This document shows, one piece after another, positions 12,449 through 24,100 of a stretch of 64,000 bases of DNA. Source of the stretch: Jacaranda mimosifolia (Eukaryota > Streptophyta > Magnoliopsida > Lamiales > Bignoniaceae); the NCBI GenBank assembly GCA_018894105.1, contig CM032118.1:32530690-32594689 (forward strand), given 5' to 3'. Each line of letters opens with the position of its first letter. Positions within the stretch are counted from its first letter, which is position 1. The notes beneath the pieces were generated by a model. The model was not told the DNA's origin, did no database searches, and saw only the letters and a program-made list of their open reading frames with translations. The translations under genes were made by a program, and so were the position numbers.

Positions 12449-15400
12449 TGTGGCACCCTACTAAGGAAAACCCCTAAGCTGAGATGACATTCCGATTCAA
12501 TCTTAAATCATAACTCACAAGACAGTCAATAAGCCCATAAGAAAATTTTCAAAAATCATCAGAGATACCAACATGCTTCAACTTAAGCAGACTACAATAA
12601 AAGTACTATATACACACCACAAGGCATCCCATAACATTCAACATAATATATACATACTGCAGATCTTGAATTCAAACTTAACATATCACAATATCTCTAA
12701 GTCAAGTATAACGATCAGGTGAACCCATAAGCACATATAACCACCTAATCTATTACAAAATAGATTGTCCAGTCCAAACTAAAAGCTCATGTCCTTCACT
12801 CATTCCCATCTGGGAAATCAAAAATAACATAAAAGGGCAAGTCATAAGGACGCAGTGAGGTATAGTACAAAATAAACACATGGATCTATCGAAGAAACAG
12901 TAATTCAACGGAATATTAATTAGCATGATAATGCAAGGAAAACACAAATATGCTAGAACAAAGATTTATCAGATTCCAAGCTACTAGTAGGTGCTAGTTC
13001 GGGAGTTGTTACTGTTGGCTCAAATAGCTCGGGTCGTCTCAACCAGTTTAGCTCGGGAGGTATTGTCGTTTGCTTGTTTGGCCAAGACATCAGCTCGATC
13101 TAGACCAGGAAAACTGCACCATCCTTATTACTCCTTGATGAGAGTATAAATGAGAGCAACAAAACCCAAACATAACATGCAATTCAAATAACCAAAGCAT
13201 AACATGCATATTAGATTCTCCTTATTTTCGTCATTCGGAACATATCGGCCCGTCTCGAGCTTAACAGCCGGGAACAACTTAACAAAATGTCTCAAGCTTA
13301 ATAGCTGGGATCAACTTAACAGCATATCTCAAGCATAACAGCTGGGATCAACTTAACAACACGTCTCGAGCTTAACAACAGTTTGAAATTTATCCTTATA
13401 TAATAAAACGAGTGATAACAAATGCCAACAAGGCCATACAAACGAAATACAGAACGATTCGGTTATGCCGACAAGGCCAAGCAAACGATGTACAACATAT
13501 CATCAAGTATGCCGGCAAGGCAAAACAACTAATAGCACAGGACATTTCAAATATGCCAGCAAGACGAGTCAACGATATATGGAATAGATTTAAACTGGAC
13601 AAAATCAAATAAGACAATAGAAGTTCTTGGCGCTAGAATGGGAACGTTCAATTTATCAAAAGCAAAATTAAGAAAACAAACACTCACAGGGGTATACGAA
13701 TCAATTAACAGATAACAATCAAGTGTTCAAACAAATCACGAAAACCAATAATTAAGAATCAATTATTTCCCAAAACAAAGATAAGCTTAACCCTCATAGA
13801 GGTACTCAAAGTAAATACTAGATTGGTAGATCCTTATCGGGGTATACAAAGCAAATACCAGATTGGTAGACCCTCTCCTTAAAACTCCGTAGAGATGATA
13901 TCCATGCCCTACGATCCAGGAAACCTTGGATCCTTGTTACCTTTTCCAAAAGGACGTATTCAATATCAAAATGCTCGTATCATTTCTTAAATAATAAGTA
14001 AACAATAAGTAAACCGTTTCTATTTTAATATCGAGTGTTACTAATTACAAGGCACATCTACCCAACCCAGGTTCTTGCCTCGTTTTAGATATGGTAACCT
14101 AAGCTAGAATATTTTGTTAATATTTAATCCTTGCAATGTTTACACAAAGTTGATAATAATAGTCTAACTATCATTAATATTCTAATGTTGTCACTTAGGT
14201 CTCAATCACATAAAATTAGGGCCTTAATCATCTAATTAACTTAATTGTCCAGGATTATCATATAATGTTACAAATCTAGGTCTACTAAGCTTATATATAA
14301 ATATCCATGCATGTCTCATTTCCTGATCCCATTTCATTTTTTCCTATATCATCTCGTATTATTATACAGTTTAGATTCCTCAATACATCAATTAGCTCAA
14401 TTTAATGATAATTAGCTTCTAATTTATGACCGGATTCCACATATACTTACAATCGAATTCCTATCTGATCATTTTAATCTATAATCATAATTCTTGGTCC
14501 TATCAACTTAAAAATTTAGCCCATATACATTTTAACTTATGTATTCAAAATGTTCAAGTCCTATTTATGTTCCACAATTTCAACTTCTTAAATGCTTCAA
14601 TTAACTCAATCAATAAGTATTAATCTTTTATTATCGAATTCGGATACATATATTACTTACAACTGAATTCTTATACAATCATTTCACTCAATAATAATAT
14701 TTTTCATCAAATTACCCTGAATTTACATATGAAATTAGCCTGACGATTTACTCAAATTAAATCAGGAATCAAATTAATTTATTAAACATGTTTTTACCAA
14801 ATTGACCAAGTTTGAGGTCAATTCACAACCTAGAATCAGCCCACATGCGTCGTCTCGGAGATTCTGCCTGAAATTCACCGGACCGTCACCGTCAGCCACC
14901 CATTGGAGCTGTGTGGGGCTAGCACCACTAGGTGTATCTCACTACATCGCTTACAACCCTCTAATCAATTTTTTAATCCTGTGCTCGATTTTTGTTTAAT
15001 TGAACAAAAATGATAGTCGGAGTCGTTGAAACCACCGCGTATTTCCTTTTTAATTACCTCCAATCCGATCATTCCTTTGCAAAACTGAAGCTACCGTTGT
15101 GTTTTACTGTCGAAGCCCGTCATGTAACACCCTTAGTTCCCAAGTTCCGGCCACCGGATCCACCATACCCATCATCACCGCCGTTAGCCACAGTTCGGCT
15201 GCCACTGACGCCAACTTATCGGGAATTTTTAAGAGAAAAAGGTACCGTTGCGTTCGTTGTGATGAGAAAGAGAAATTGGCAGTCTTATCTCTCTATTTTG
15301 CCAATGCTAGTAAAAATGGGTTGGTGAAGAAACGGTCTTGCATGGTAAGGAAAATGGTGGTGCATAGTGGAGAAGATGATACATAGCATTCTAATTAAAT

Positions 15401-15662
15401 CTTCAATTTTGTCCCTCAACATTTTAGTGCCTTAGATTGACCACCACAACTTTACTTCAGCTTTTAATCAAGTCCTAGGACTTATTAGTGCATTGGTTTG
15501 GCCCATTTGACCCAAAATTATTATTAATTGACCCCCCAAGTTTTCAAATTCCTAGTAATTAAGTCCTCATTATTTATATTTGAACCTAAAATCTTTTGTC
15601 AAATTAACATTTCGATTTCTAAATCTTACTTTCCAAAATGCCAATTTTTTTGGGGTGTTACA
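12449..15662 (-). repeat. 5' LTR of the LARD-like element (3214 bp)
   Basis: On the minus strand it runs from TGTAACACCCC to GGGTGCCACA, and it matches 5419-8678 over its full length. Divergence by eye is near 9% at its downstream end (about 12450-12770), falls to about 1-2% around 14220-14580, and rises again beyond. Short open frames such as 15010-15327 (plus) are not kept in the other LTR and are not genes. Confidence 0.88.
13250..13380. repeat. ~39-bp repeat block in the second LTR
   Basis: Counterpart of 6221-6360, with the same TAACAGCTGGGATCAACTTAA core repeated and point differences between units. Confidence 0.65.
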
Positions 15663-15667
15663 AAATG

Positions 15668-16814
15668 TTACTGAATTGTTTATTTTACTCCTAAATTATC
15701 CTAATTAGATGTTGTTGATAAAAATACACTTGATTGAAAATTTGGAGGGGTGCAAGTAAATAATTAATGATATACACAAAAGGGAAAAATGTAATGAAAT
15801 TTCACTACTTCAAAAGTAAAAGCTTTGAAATATTGGTGTCTTCTTTTTCTTTTTTCAATTGAATCCTAGACAGATAGCTCAAGGTCAAAGCCTGAGTTGA
15901 TACTTGATTTAGACAACTTATATTTAAGTTGCCATTTTTAACATTCTAAATAAATAAACAAATAAATCATAGGATCTTGTTGTAAGAAAATCACCAATGT
16001 TTTCAGAATTGGACTGGACAAAAAATCGATGACATTACTAGTTATTGGTTTGATCGATTCAATTGATGTGACATCATAATGACGCCATCATTATATTTAA
16101 TTTTATAAAAATATATTTAATATTTTAGTATTAATAAAAAATAAAATTTTCAAAAATATAGGAAAATTATTATTTGAAAACTTTTTTATTTTTACTCATT
16201 TTTAAGTTGTTAGTTAAAAAAAAAATACTATTTCACAATTAGTTAGCTACGAATGAATAATTTAATTAAAATATTATTTAATATCAAGTTAAGTGATTGT
16301 CCGCTTCATGCTTCAAATCCAAGTAAAAATAAGTTTTTTCACACTAAATATTCAACGTAATTTAAGATAAATTAACCAAACTAAAATAACAAATTAGACA
16401 TAAGCATCCACAAACCTTATTAAATTTCAAGAAAATAAATTTATGTTTCAAAAAGCTACATGTCCAAAATCTTTAATCATTATCATGTTCAACTCAAAAT
16501 TCCTCTTTTTATTTTTATATTTTTTATATTTTTTTAATTTGTTGGGTACAATGTAAATATTTTGTACTAAAAATTTAAAATATTTTAAATAGTTATATTT
16601 TATTCATTAAGCAAGATTATTATTTTGTATTAAAAGAAAAAATATAAATATTATAAAATATTAAGTAAATTATAAGTTTACTTAATTTGATTTGATTTTA
16701 TGTGATTAATAAGGATTTAATAATAATTAATTAACACACGTCAGATAAAGATAAAAAGATTGTAGTTTAATAAAATAATATAACAATATATTTAGTAAAA
16801 AGTTTTCAATTTTC
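15668..16814. other. AT-rich sequence, no gene; possible interior of the split MITE
   Basis: No domain or RNA gene is seen. It lies between the AAATG duplication and the C-rich arm at 16815, so it may be interior sequence of the split MITE. GAATTGGACTGGACAAAAAATCG near 16010 resembles termini of plant hAT-like repeats, but no partner end was found. Confidence 0.4.
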
Positions 16815-16990
16815 TTCTTTTTTTGTATTGAACCCACCCAAACCTATTTCCAACTCAACCCATTTTGAATCCATACATATAAATCAATTTGAGCCCAACC
16901 CATTTTGAACCCAACCCAAAAAGACTCAATCTATACCAACCCAACACACCCATTTGCTAATACTAGTTTAGACATAAATGGTAAGGTTGG
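16815..16990. mobile_element. C-rich arm of the probable split MITE (right part)
   Basis: CCAACTCAACCC and CCAACCCATTTTGAACCC repeats are the complement of the G-rich arm at 5041-5413. The outer edge GGTAAGGTTGG (16980-16990) repeats that at 5045-5055. This is consistent with the element having been split by the LARD-like insertion. No matching target duplication was found. Confidence 0.4.
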
Positions 16991-18210
16991 ATGTTCGAAC
17001 CTAATAAACTCCTGATATGCATGTTTATAAACAAAAAAAGAGCTTAGAATAGATCAAGTCCTAATTAGTTTTTGAAAACTTGGTGGGTTGGGGTCCTAAA
17101 TTTTGGGAAACTTACCTCAAACTCAGCCTATTGTCATCCATACATTTGTTGCGTACACCATCATGTTTGATGTTAAGAAATTTAAAAGCAACTTGGTGAA
17201 GCTTCTCATTTTCTAGCGTCAAAGTTTCATCTATAATTTATAGTAGATTGATTTTTTTAATCCAAAAATCTTATAAATCTTTGTCCAATGTCCAACCCCT
17301 TCTAACAAATTTCAGGCTCAATTTATTTTAAAATCAACATACCTTGAGTTTTTGCGATTATACACGGAAAAGATAATTTTTTGAAATAAATTAAGCCTCA
17401 AATATTGAAGTGGAGGTGATAGAACTCGGCATTATAATGAACACAACTTCAAATTTTCTATTAGGATGATTTTCAATTCAAGATGTCTGAATTACAACCC
17501 TTTCTGTGTCCACAATTTGCTCCAAAAAAGAAAAAAAAAACATGTAATCCCTTGATCATTGACTTGACACACATGGTGAATTGGAATTTGAGCTACTAAC
17601 AGACATTATAATTATATATATGTATATATAAAATATCGAGTAGAAAATCATTATATATAAATGTGGTTGAGAAAAATCATGCTAAAAATTGATCAAAAAT
17701 AGAAACATTCTAGTATAAAAGTGTGGAAGTGTTGGATCATACACAAGCATAAGGGTACAGTTGTGCAACAAAATTGCAATTGAGAGTGCAACGACGATAA
17801 GAAACAGCTCAAAGGCACATCTTTCAATACAGATGCTAATAGAAGCAAAGGAGAGGACTTTTCGGTATGTTTTGAAGTTTAAGGTGTTGCCGTATAGGCA
17901 TACCATACCTTAGGATGCAAAGTGTAATTATGCAAAATAGGAATGAAAAAATGAATGAGAGGTGAAGCAAAAAGGACTCTACCCAAAATATGGAGATAAT
18001 TGCAATTTACTCCTATATAATAATTAAAATAGGCAAAAGTCTCCCTGTAAAGAAAAGGTATAGGGAAAGCCCTTTTAAAATCGTGTTTACCACCCTGTGC
18101 TTTTTATTTAGAGGGAAAAACATGCTCATTCTTATGATCTCATTTTTCATAACATCTAAGGTCAAGTGTTGGCATATTAAACCTGCACATGTTCCTTACA
18201 TTGTTGGTAG
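16991..18210. other. AT-rich stretch without recognisable gene
   Basis: Short open frames (for example 17682-17906 minus and 17990-18223 plus) have no recognised motif and no supporting context. Confidence 0.5.
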
Positions 18211-18510
18211 AATCTACTACTAGAGAAGAGATTTATTGAGATATATTTTAAATGGCAATTTTTGAAAAAATGTCTCAATAACCTTCCTATGAAAACACTT
18301 TATATAAAACATGTCCTAATACTCTAAATATTTATAATTTTATTATGACACAGTGTGTTATTAACATATTTCATTGATATACTTTTTTAAAAATATTTCA
18401 TCAGTATTTAGTATTTATATTCCTTTTATAACACTTTTTCCAAAGTGATTTCTATTTCCTATTTATGTTTTCACGGTACTTTAAAGTGTCTCTTAATTTT
18501 TGGCATATAT
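18211..18510. repeat. Left cluster of GAGACACT/AGTGTCTC-like motifs
   Basis: The stretch begins CTACTACTAGAGAAGAG and carries degenerate motifs such as GAGATATATTTT, AATGTCTCAATAA and AAAGTGTCTCTTAAT on both strands. Plant CACTA-type transposons have subterminal arrays and CACTA-like tips of this style. A denser cluster with the same motif lies at 29560-30050. No transposase was found between them. Confidence 0.35.
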
Positions 18511-19798
18511 TAACACAAATCAAAAAGAACTAAAGAGCAAGCATTTATTAAAATTCAGAATCTTTTACCAACATTCACGTGAGTCTTCTATTCCCCCTTT
18601 CTTTCTCCCTCTTTTCCCAAGACACCTAAATCCATACAAATATATATAAAATAAAAAAAAAAAAAAAAAAAAAAGGAAAAGAAAATTCCTAAATCCATAC
18701 CCATGTAGTGGAGAATCATCCTTATCCCTTGTTGTTGGAGAATTATCCTTAGCCCTTGTTGCCGAACAATTGATGCAGCGAAAATCTGGTGGCTTCTAGG
18801 TTTTCTTAAGAATGTAAATCGATTTCCTATTTTTGTAATTTTCATTACATTTCATGTTCCTTCACTCTTCCACATTCCCATTTACCCCCAACATCCCTAG
18901 CCCAAATAGACAGTTTGCACAACCAACTGATGTTCTCTATCTCGCACACGGTATTCTTTATTTCTCATGGCAGAAAATTGGTCGTATTCTCTCGCCCACA
19001 TCCACTGATGTACTATATCTTTCGCACACCCACACACACGAAAATAGGTCCTACTAATTTGTTGTTTGTTGATTTTTTTTTTTGGTTTAATAAATATTTG
19101 GAAGTGAATTTTCTTTAAAATACTGTTACCCTTAGAATTTAGTGTCTGCTTCTTAGACTAATGGAATAATATTTGATAGAAACTATGGAAGTGGATTGAT
19201 ATTTTATTACATGTTCAAAATTTGTAAAGAATTATGTGGGCGAAGCTACTTGCATTTAGGTCCCTTTTGACAAGCTTTAATTTTGTCAAACCCATTTATT
19301 TAGTAATGATAATAATAATAATAATAATAATGTAGGATTATTTAGTGATGTAGCCATTTGTAGAGGTGAAAGAATATTGAAATTTTCACTACATACACTA
19401 ATATAAAAAAAGATTAAGAGTGCGGTGATGTTAGGATTATATTTTATCATATATTTCGTTTTATGCGTGTCTTTCTTAATGCTACAGATTGCAATATATT
19501 TATTACTTTTTACAGGTATTACTTTTTATAGAGTGCCTCCTATTTGATTATGTTAGAATCACTCTAATCTATAATTTCATCCAGGCAGAGTGTGTATATA
19601 ATTAATTCCAACATAGGCAACGCGCACATAATGTCTACTGTGATTTCTCTTACGATCGATCTTCAACTTTCACATTAATCCTTTCATCCGCAATTCGACT
19701 TATCATAAATTAAATGCATTTGAGATTTTTAGTTATACATATAAAATTTATATGCAAGTCTAGGGAGTTTAGTAGTTATTGGAATCTACTCTCTAACG

Positions 19799-19821
19799 TA
19801 CACACACACACACACACACAC
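19799..19821. repeat. (CA)n microsatellite
   Basis: About 11 uninterrupted CA dinucleotides. Confidence 0.9.
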
Positions 19822-20357
19822 AGATATGTACAAAATAATTTTGTCAATGGTTTTTCGATCGGCACCCTTATCTTTCTGCCAAGCTGGACTACGTAGGTCT
19901 TTTGCTAGGTTAATATTCTCTTGTAAATATATATCAGCAAGTGCAATCAGTTAAAACAAGAATTCATGTGTTTTGGATTCATTTATCAATTTTTAGACTT
20001 TTGTTTAAATAGAATTATTAAATTGTGTGTATATATATATATAATAATTTACATAATAAGTAATATATAAATTTACTTAAGTATATCAAAATGAATAAGT
20101 TGTGACATAAAGTTTCTTATAAATTACAATTGGAAGCATGATACCCTATATATTGATATATTTAGAGAACTGAATATTTTTCACAATCGAGCGAGTCGTT
20201 ATGATTTCTTTAAATTTATCATCCTGCGGAGATGGTATAGTAATTTGTTCAACTCCTTTTACAATATAAATAAATGGATTTAGTTTCATATGTATTTGTG
20301 AATTTGGAGTTCGTACAGGAAATGCGCCAACTTCTCTAAACTTGGTGTTTATCTCAT

Positions 20358-20393
20358 TATATATATATATATATATATGTATATGTGTGTGTG
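20358..20393. repeat. (TA)n/(TG)n microsatellite
   Basis: About 11 TA units, then TGTATATG, then a short TG run. Confidence 0.85.
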
Positions 20394-21110
20394 TAACCCT
20401 AAAATTTGTTAGAGTTTCTTGCTTGTTCCACCGCTATGTGGTCCAATTTTTTGTTAAAAATCAAAATTACTTCTTAGAATTCTTAAACATATTGATTATA
20501 AACGTATTGTGATCTTCTTCCCTTTTCTAAAATTTTTACTTATTTCTCTGCTGTTCATCTTTTGCCATTTAAATGCTATTGAAACACGTCCTTTGTAATG
20601 TGTCATTCTTTTGAAATATCCACAACCTATCTTTAGCTTTTTTCTTGATCATTAACTATCTGTTTATATATCAAACATGGGTTGGAAGTAACAGCAAATT
20701 GTTAAAGTTTTCAAATTCATTTTCATCCTTTTCACTACTTAGAAATGAATTATGTATAACTTATCATCATTTTCACCTATATTCCAACTCATTTTCGTCT
20801 CAAAACACATTTTTCAATAACTTATATATCTTATCTCAATAACCTATATATCTTTTCTTTCTTCTTCATTATTACTATCTCTCTCCATCTACAACCTACT
20901 AAATCCTATATAAGTATTACTTCTCCAACATACCATATTCCAAATACAAACTTATTTTAACTCAATTTCTCTAACTAATTTTTCAAATTTTAAAAATTTT
21001 GAAAATGAAAATTGAAAATGAAAACATAATAAAAAATGCTCTAAGTTATTTTATGCACATGCTAATTGCTAATTAGATTTTCTGTACTAGTTTTTATATA
21101 TAAAATGTAT

Positions 21111-24100
21111 TGTAGTGTCCCATATTTTTTCTTATTTTTAAATCTTAATTAATTGAGATTAGTCAATTATTTAGGAATAATTAAATCTTATTTATTAGAA
21201 TTACCTTGGATTCTTATTCAAAGCTAAAAAAAGAGGAAGATGAAATAAATAATAATATACAAGCAAATATGTACATAATGATAGAATTTTAGCAATTCTA
21301 ATCCTTGTAGAACTCCTAATTTATTGGGCCTCCTTCTCCATATCACATTCAAACAAAATTTTCTCTCTACAATACACATTCAAACCTTCATATTTTCTAA
21401 AAAAATAATTTTCTTAGAAAGTTCTCAACCCATTCCTCGACCCTTTGAAGAAATCCCAAACGGTAGGACAAGAAAAGGATTGCTAAGAAATCTCAATGCT
21501 ATCAACTCTTTTTCTCCCTTCTTCATATGCATGATCCCATATTTAAATTATGATATAAACATAGTTTTAGTTAAACTATATGTCATAGTATATGTATTTT
21601 GTATGCATTTGATAATTGCAAAGTTTAATTGTTGATGTTGTTAGGTTTTGATTTTCAGATTCTATGGTTAGAAGTTTTACATCAGTTCATGGACTAAGTT
21701 CTAGTAATTTTATTTCAAAAATTTTCTATATAATATTCAATGTGTTTAGAACATACCTGCAAATTTCGTGTTTAAATAATTTTTGATGAATTTTATAAAA
21801 ATCCTGAAAGTTTTCTGCCAGATTGAATGGCGAGTCTAAATAATTTCTTTTTGAAAATTTATTTACCCATCGAAATGAAAGAATTTTTAATTCAAAATTT
21901 TTATTATGAAACTCTAATTTGTTTAGAATATTACTATAAAATTTTAAAGTCTGAAACCTTATAGTTATTTTTCTAAAAATCTTCAAGTATAACTGCCTCA
22001 GTGCTTGTCGAGTTGATCACTATCTTGAATTTGTGGGATTTGCTATGTATCATAATTGAAGTATCTTAATTTATTAATTATTTTAAAATTAATTTCAAAC
22101 TTGTCTAGAATAATCTAGTAATATTAGAACCTGAAAGTTTTTATTTTACTTATGAAATACGTTGATGTGCCATGTTAGAAATCTTTCTACAGAAAATGCA
22201 TTTGTTTTCATAAGAACATTGTAATACATTTTTCTCCTAGTTCCCAATTGAATTTGAAAAATCTTTAAACATATAGATTATAGATCTATCTCATAGGTTT
22301 TCGTTAGATTTTAATTAACTTAACCGATTAAATTGGGATATTAATATAACAATAATAAAAATCAAAATTGGGCCTAAGTAAATTGTACTTAAATTGATTA
22401 GGGCCTTAGTATGTTATTAAAAAACTTTAAGGACCAAATTTAATGAAATAAGAACTTGATTGCAAAAATTAAGACTTTAATAGGGCCAATGTGAGAAAAA
22501 AGAAAGCTGGAGGAGTGAATTGATAGAATGGGGGCCAAAGTGAGGCATTCAAAAATTGAGGGGTAAGAATTATGAACTGAGATAAATGCTGGGACCAAAT
22601 TGTAATTATTCAAAAACTTAAAAATATAAAAAGAAGGATCTCTACTTAATCTAAATTTCACATGCATGACCCGCCACTTTTCCTCCGACCATCTCTCGCC
22701 AATGTTGGTAAAACACATAACCGAACTAGCCATCACCTTCCTCTCGGTGCAAGGAACAAAGTGGTACCAAGCTCGATGTGAAATAGCTGGCGAATTGTTA
22801 GAAATTAAGTTGGGAATGGAGCTTTGTGGTGGTGGTGACAAGTTGCTTAGTTTTGCTGATGAAAATTCGTGAACAGGGAAGGGTTTCAACGGGCTCGATG
22901 AGAGGAGTTTTGTGACTTGACCAACAAAGAAGGAGAATCGAAGGTGGCAGTGTGCGGTGGTGTTGGTGGCGCGGTGGCAGTTCATCACCAAATTGACCGG
23001 TGGGATAACGAGATGGCCAAAAACTAATTGAGGGCTTTGCCTCTACGCATCAAGACGCATCTGCTGGTGGCGGCAGACCTCAACCTCAGTAGTGATAGCG
23101 GTGCTTCCGCAACTTTCAAGGCAAAAAGTTGGGAATAGGGATATTCACAGTTCGGTTTGGATTGATTTTGGGACAAAAAGCTAACCAATCTAAACTATAT
23201 AATGTATATTGGATCGGTTAGATTTTTATTGTAAATTCAATCCAATCCAATCCATTTTAAATCAATTTGAATTGGATCGGTTAATTCAATTTTAATTGAA
23301 ATATTTGACAAGTCACTATTGATAATTAAACTAATTTAATCAATCGATTTGTAAATTTCATTTAGCTATCATATCACACTATTCATGTTGAATTAAATTA
23401 AATTATGTAAGAACACGCAACTATAAAGTTATAAGTCCGCAATAATTGTTCATGTATTTAGTTTTTGAAAGTGAAAAAAATTCTAGGTTTAGTTTATTTT
23501 AATTTATTTGTGTATTTTACAATTAAGATATATATTTTTTATATTATTGGTATATAAATTTCGATTCAATTTGGATTGGATCGGTTTTTAAGATTAAAAT
23601 CGAAAATCAATCCAATCTGATCAGTTTTTAGAAAACAAATCCAATTCAATCAAAAAAAGTTTGATTTTGATTGGTTTCCGATTTTTTTGATTGGTTCATC
23701 GATTTTTTTTTTGATTGGATTAGATTTGAACAACTCTAGTTGGGAATCTCATTCCGGGCACATGCAGAGCAATTTTGGATCTTGAATTAACTCCAAACTC
23801 AGTTAATTTGGTAAAAATATGTTTAATCAATTGCATGATTCCTGATTTTGTTCGATTGAGTTGTTAAGTTGAATTTCATTGTAAATTTAAGTTAACTGGA
23901 CCAAGAATTGTGATTACAGATTGAAATAATCGGATAGAAATTCGATTGTAAGTATGTGTGGACCCATATTCAATAATTAGAGACTAATTATTAAATAAAT
24001 AAGTTAATCGATACATTTGGGAAGTCAGTTTATGAAACGATAATGAAATTTACTCATACAGAGAGATATATTAAATTCGTTGATAGATGTTAAATTAGTT

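Larger units (their letters stand above)
5414..15667 (-). mobile_element. LARD-like non-autonomous LTR retrotransposon
   Basis: A complete LTR element of about 10.25 kb lies on the minus strand. It is bounded by an exact 5-bp target duplication, AAATG (5414-5418 and 15663-15667). Its two long LTRs begin TGTAAC and end GCCACA on the minus strand. A primer-binding site (TGGTATCAGTGCC, close to the initiator-Met tRNA type) follows the 5' LTR, and a polypurine tract precedes the 3' LTR. The internal 3.77 kb encodes no gag, protease, RT or integrase that I can recognise on either strand. Very long LTRs plus a non-coding interior of this size match the LARD class. The motif just before the 3' LTR resembles the end of Tekay/Del-type gypsy elements, which suggests a Ty3/gypsy partner. 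Confidence 0.85.
18511..21110. other. Non-coding AT-rich DNA with several microsatellites
   Basis: It holds a long A run (about 18650-18675), an (AAT)n run (about 19309-19331), (CA)n (19799-19821) and (TA)n followed by TG repeats (about 20358-20393). No gene, LTR or RNA gene was recognised. Confidence 0.6.

Noticed and set aside
15010..15386. Two overlapping plus-strand open frames (about 100 codons each)
   Set aside because: They lie within an LTR, and the counterpart around 7990-8360 in the other LTR is broken. No domain was seen.
22440..22991. Open frame of 183 codons on the minus strand
   Set aside because: It lies inside the solo LTR, antisense to it, with no recognisable domain. The homologous part of the LARD LTRs is not open, so it is probably chance.
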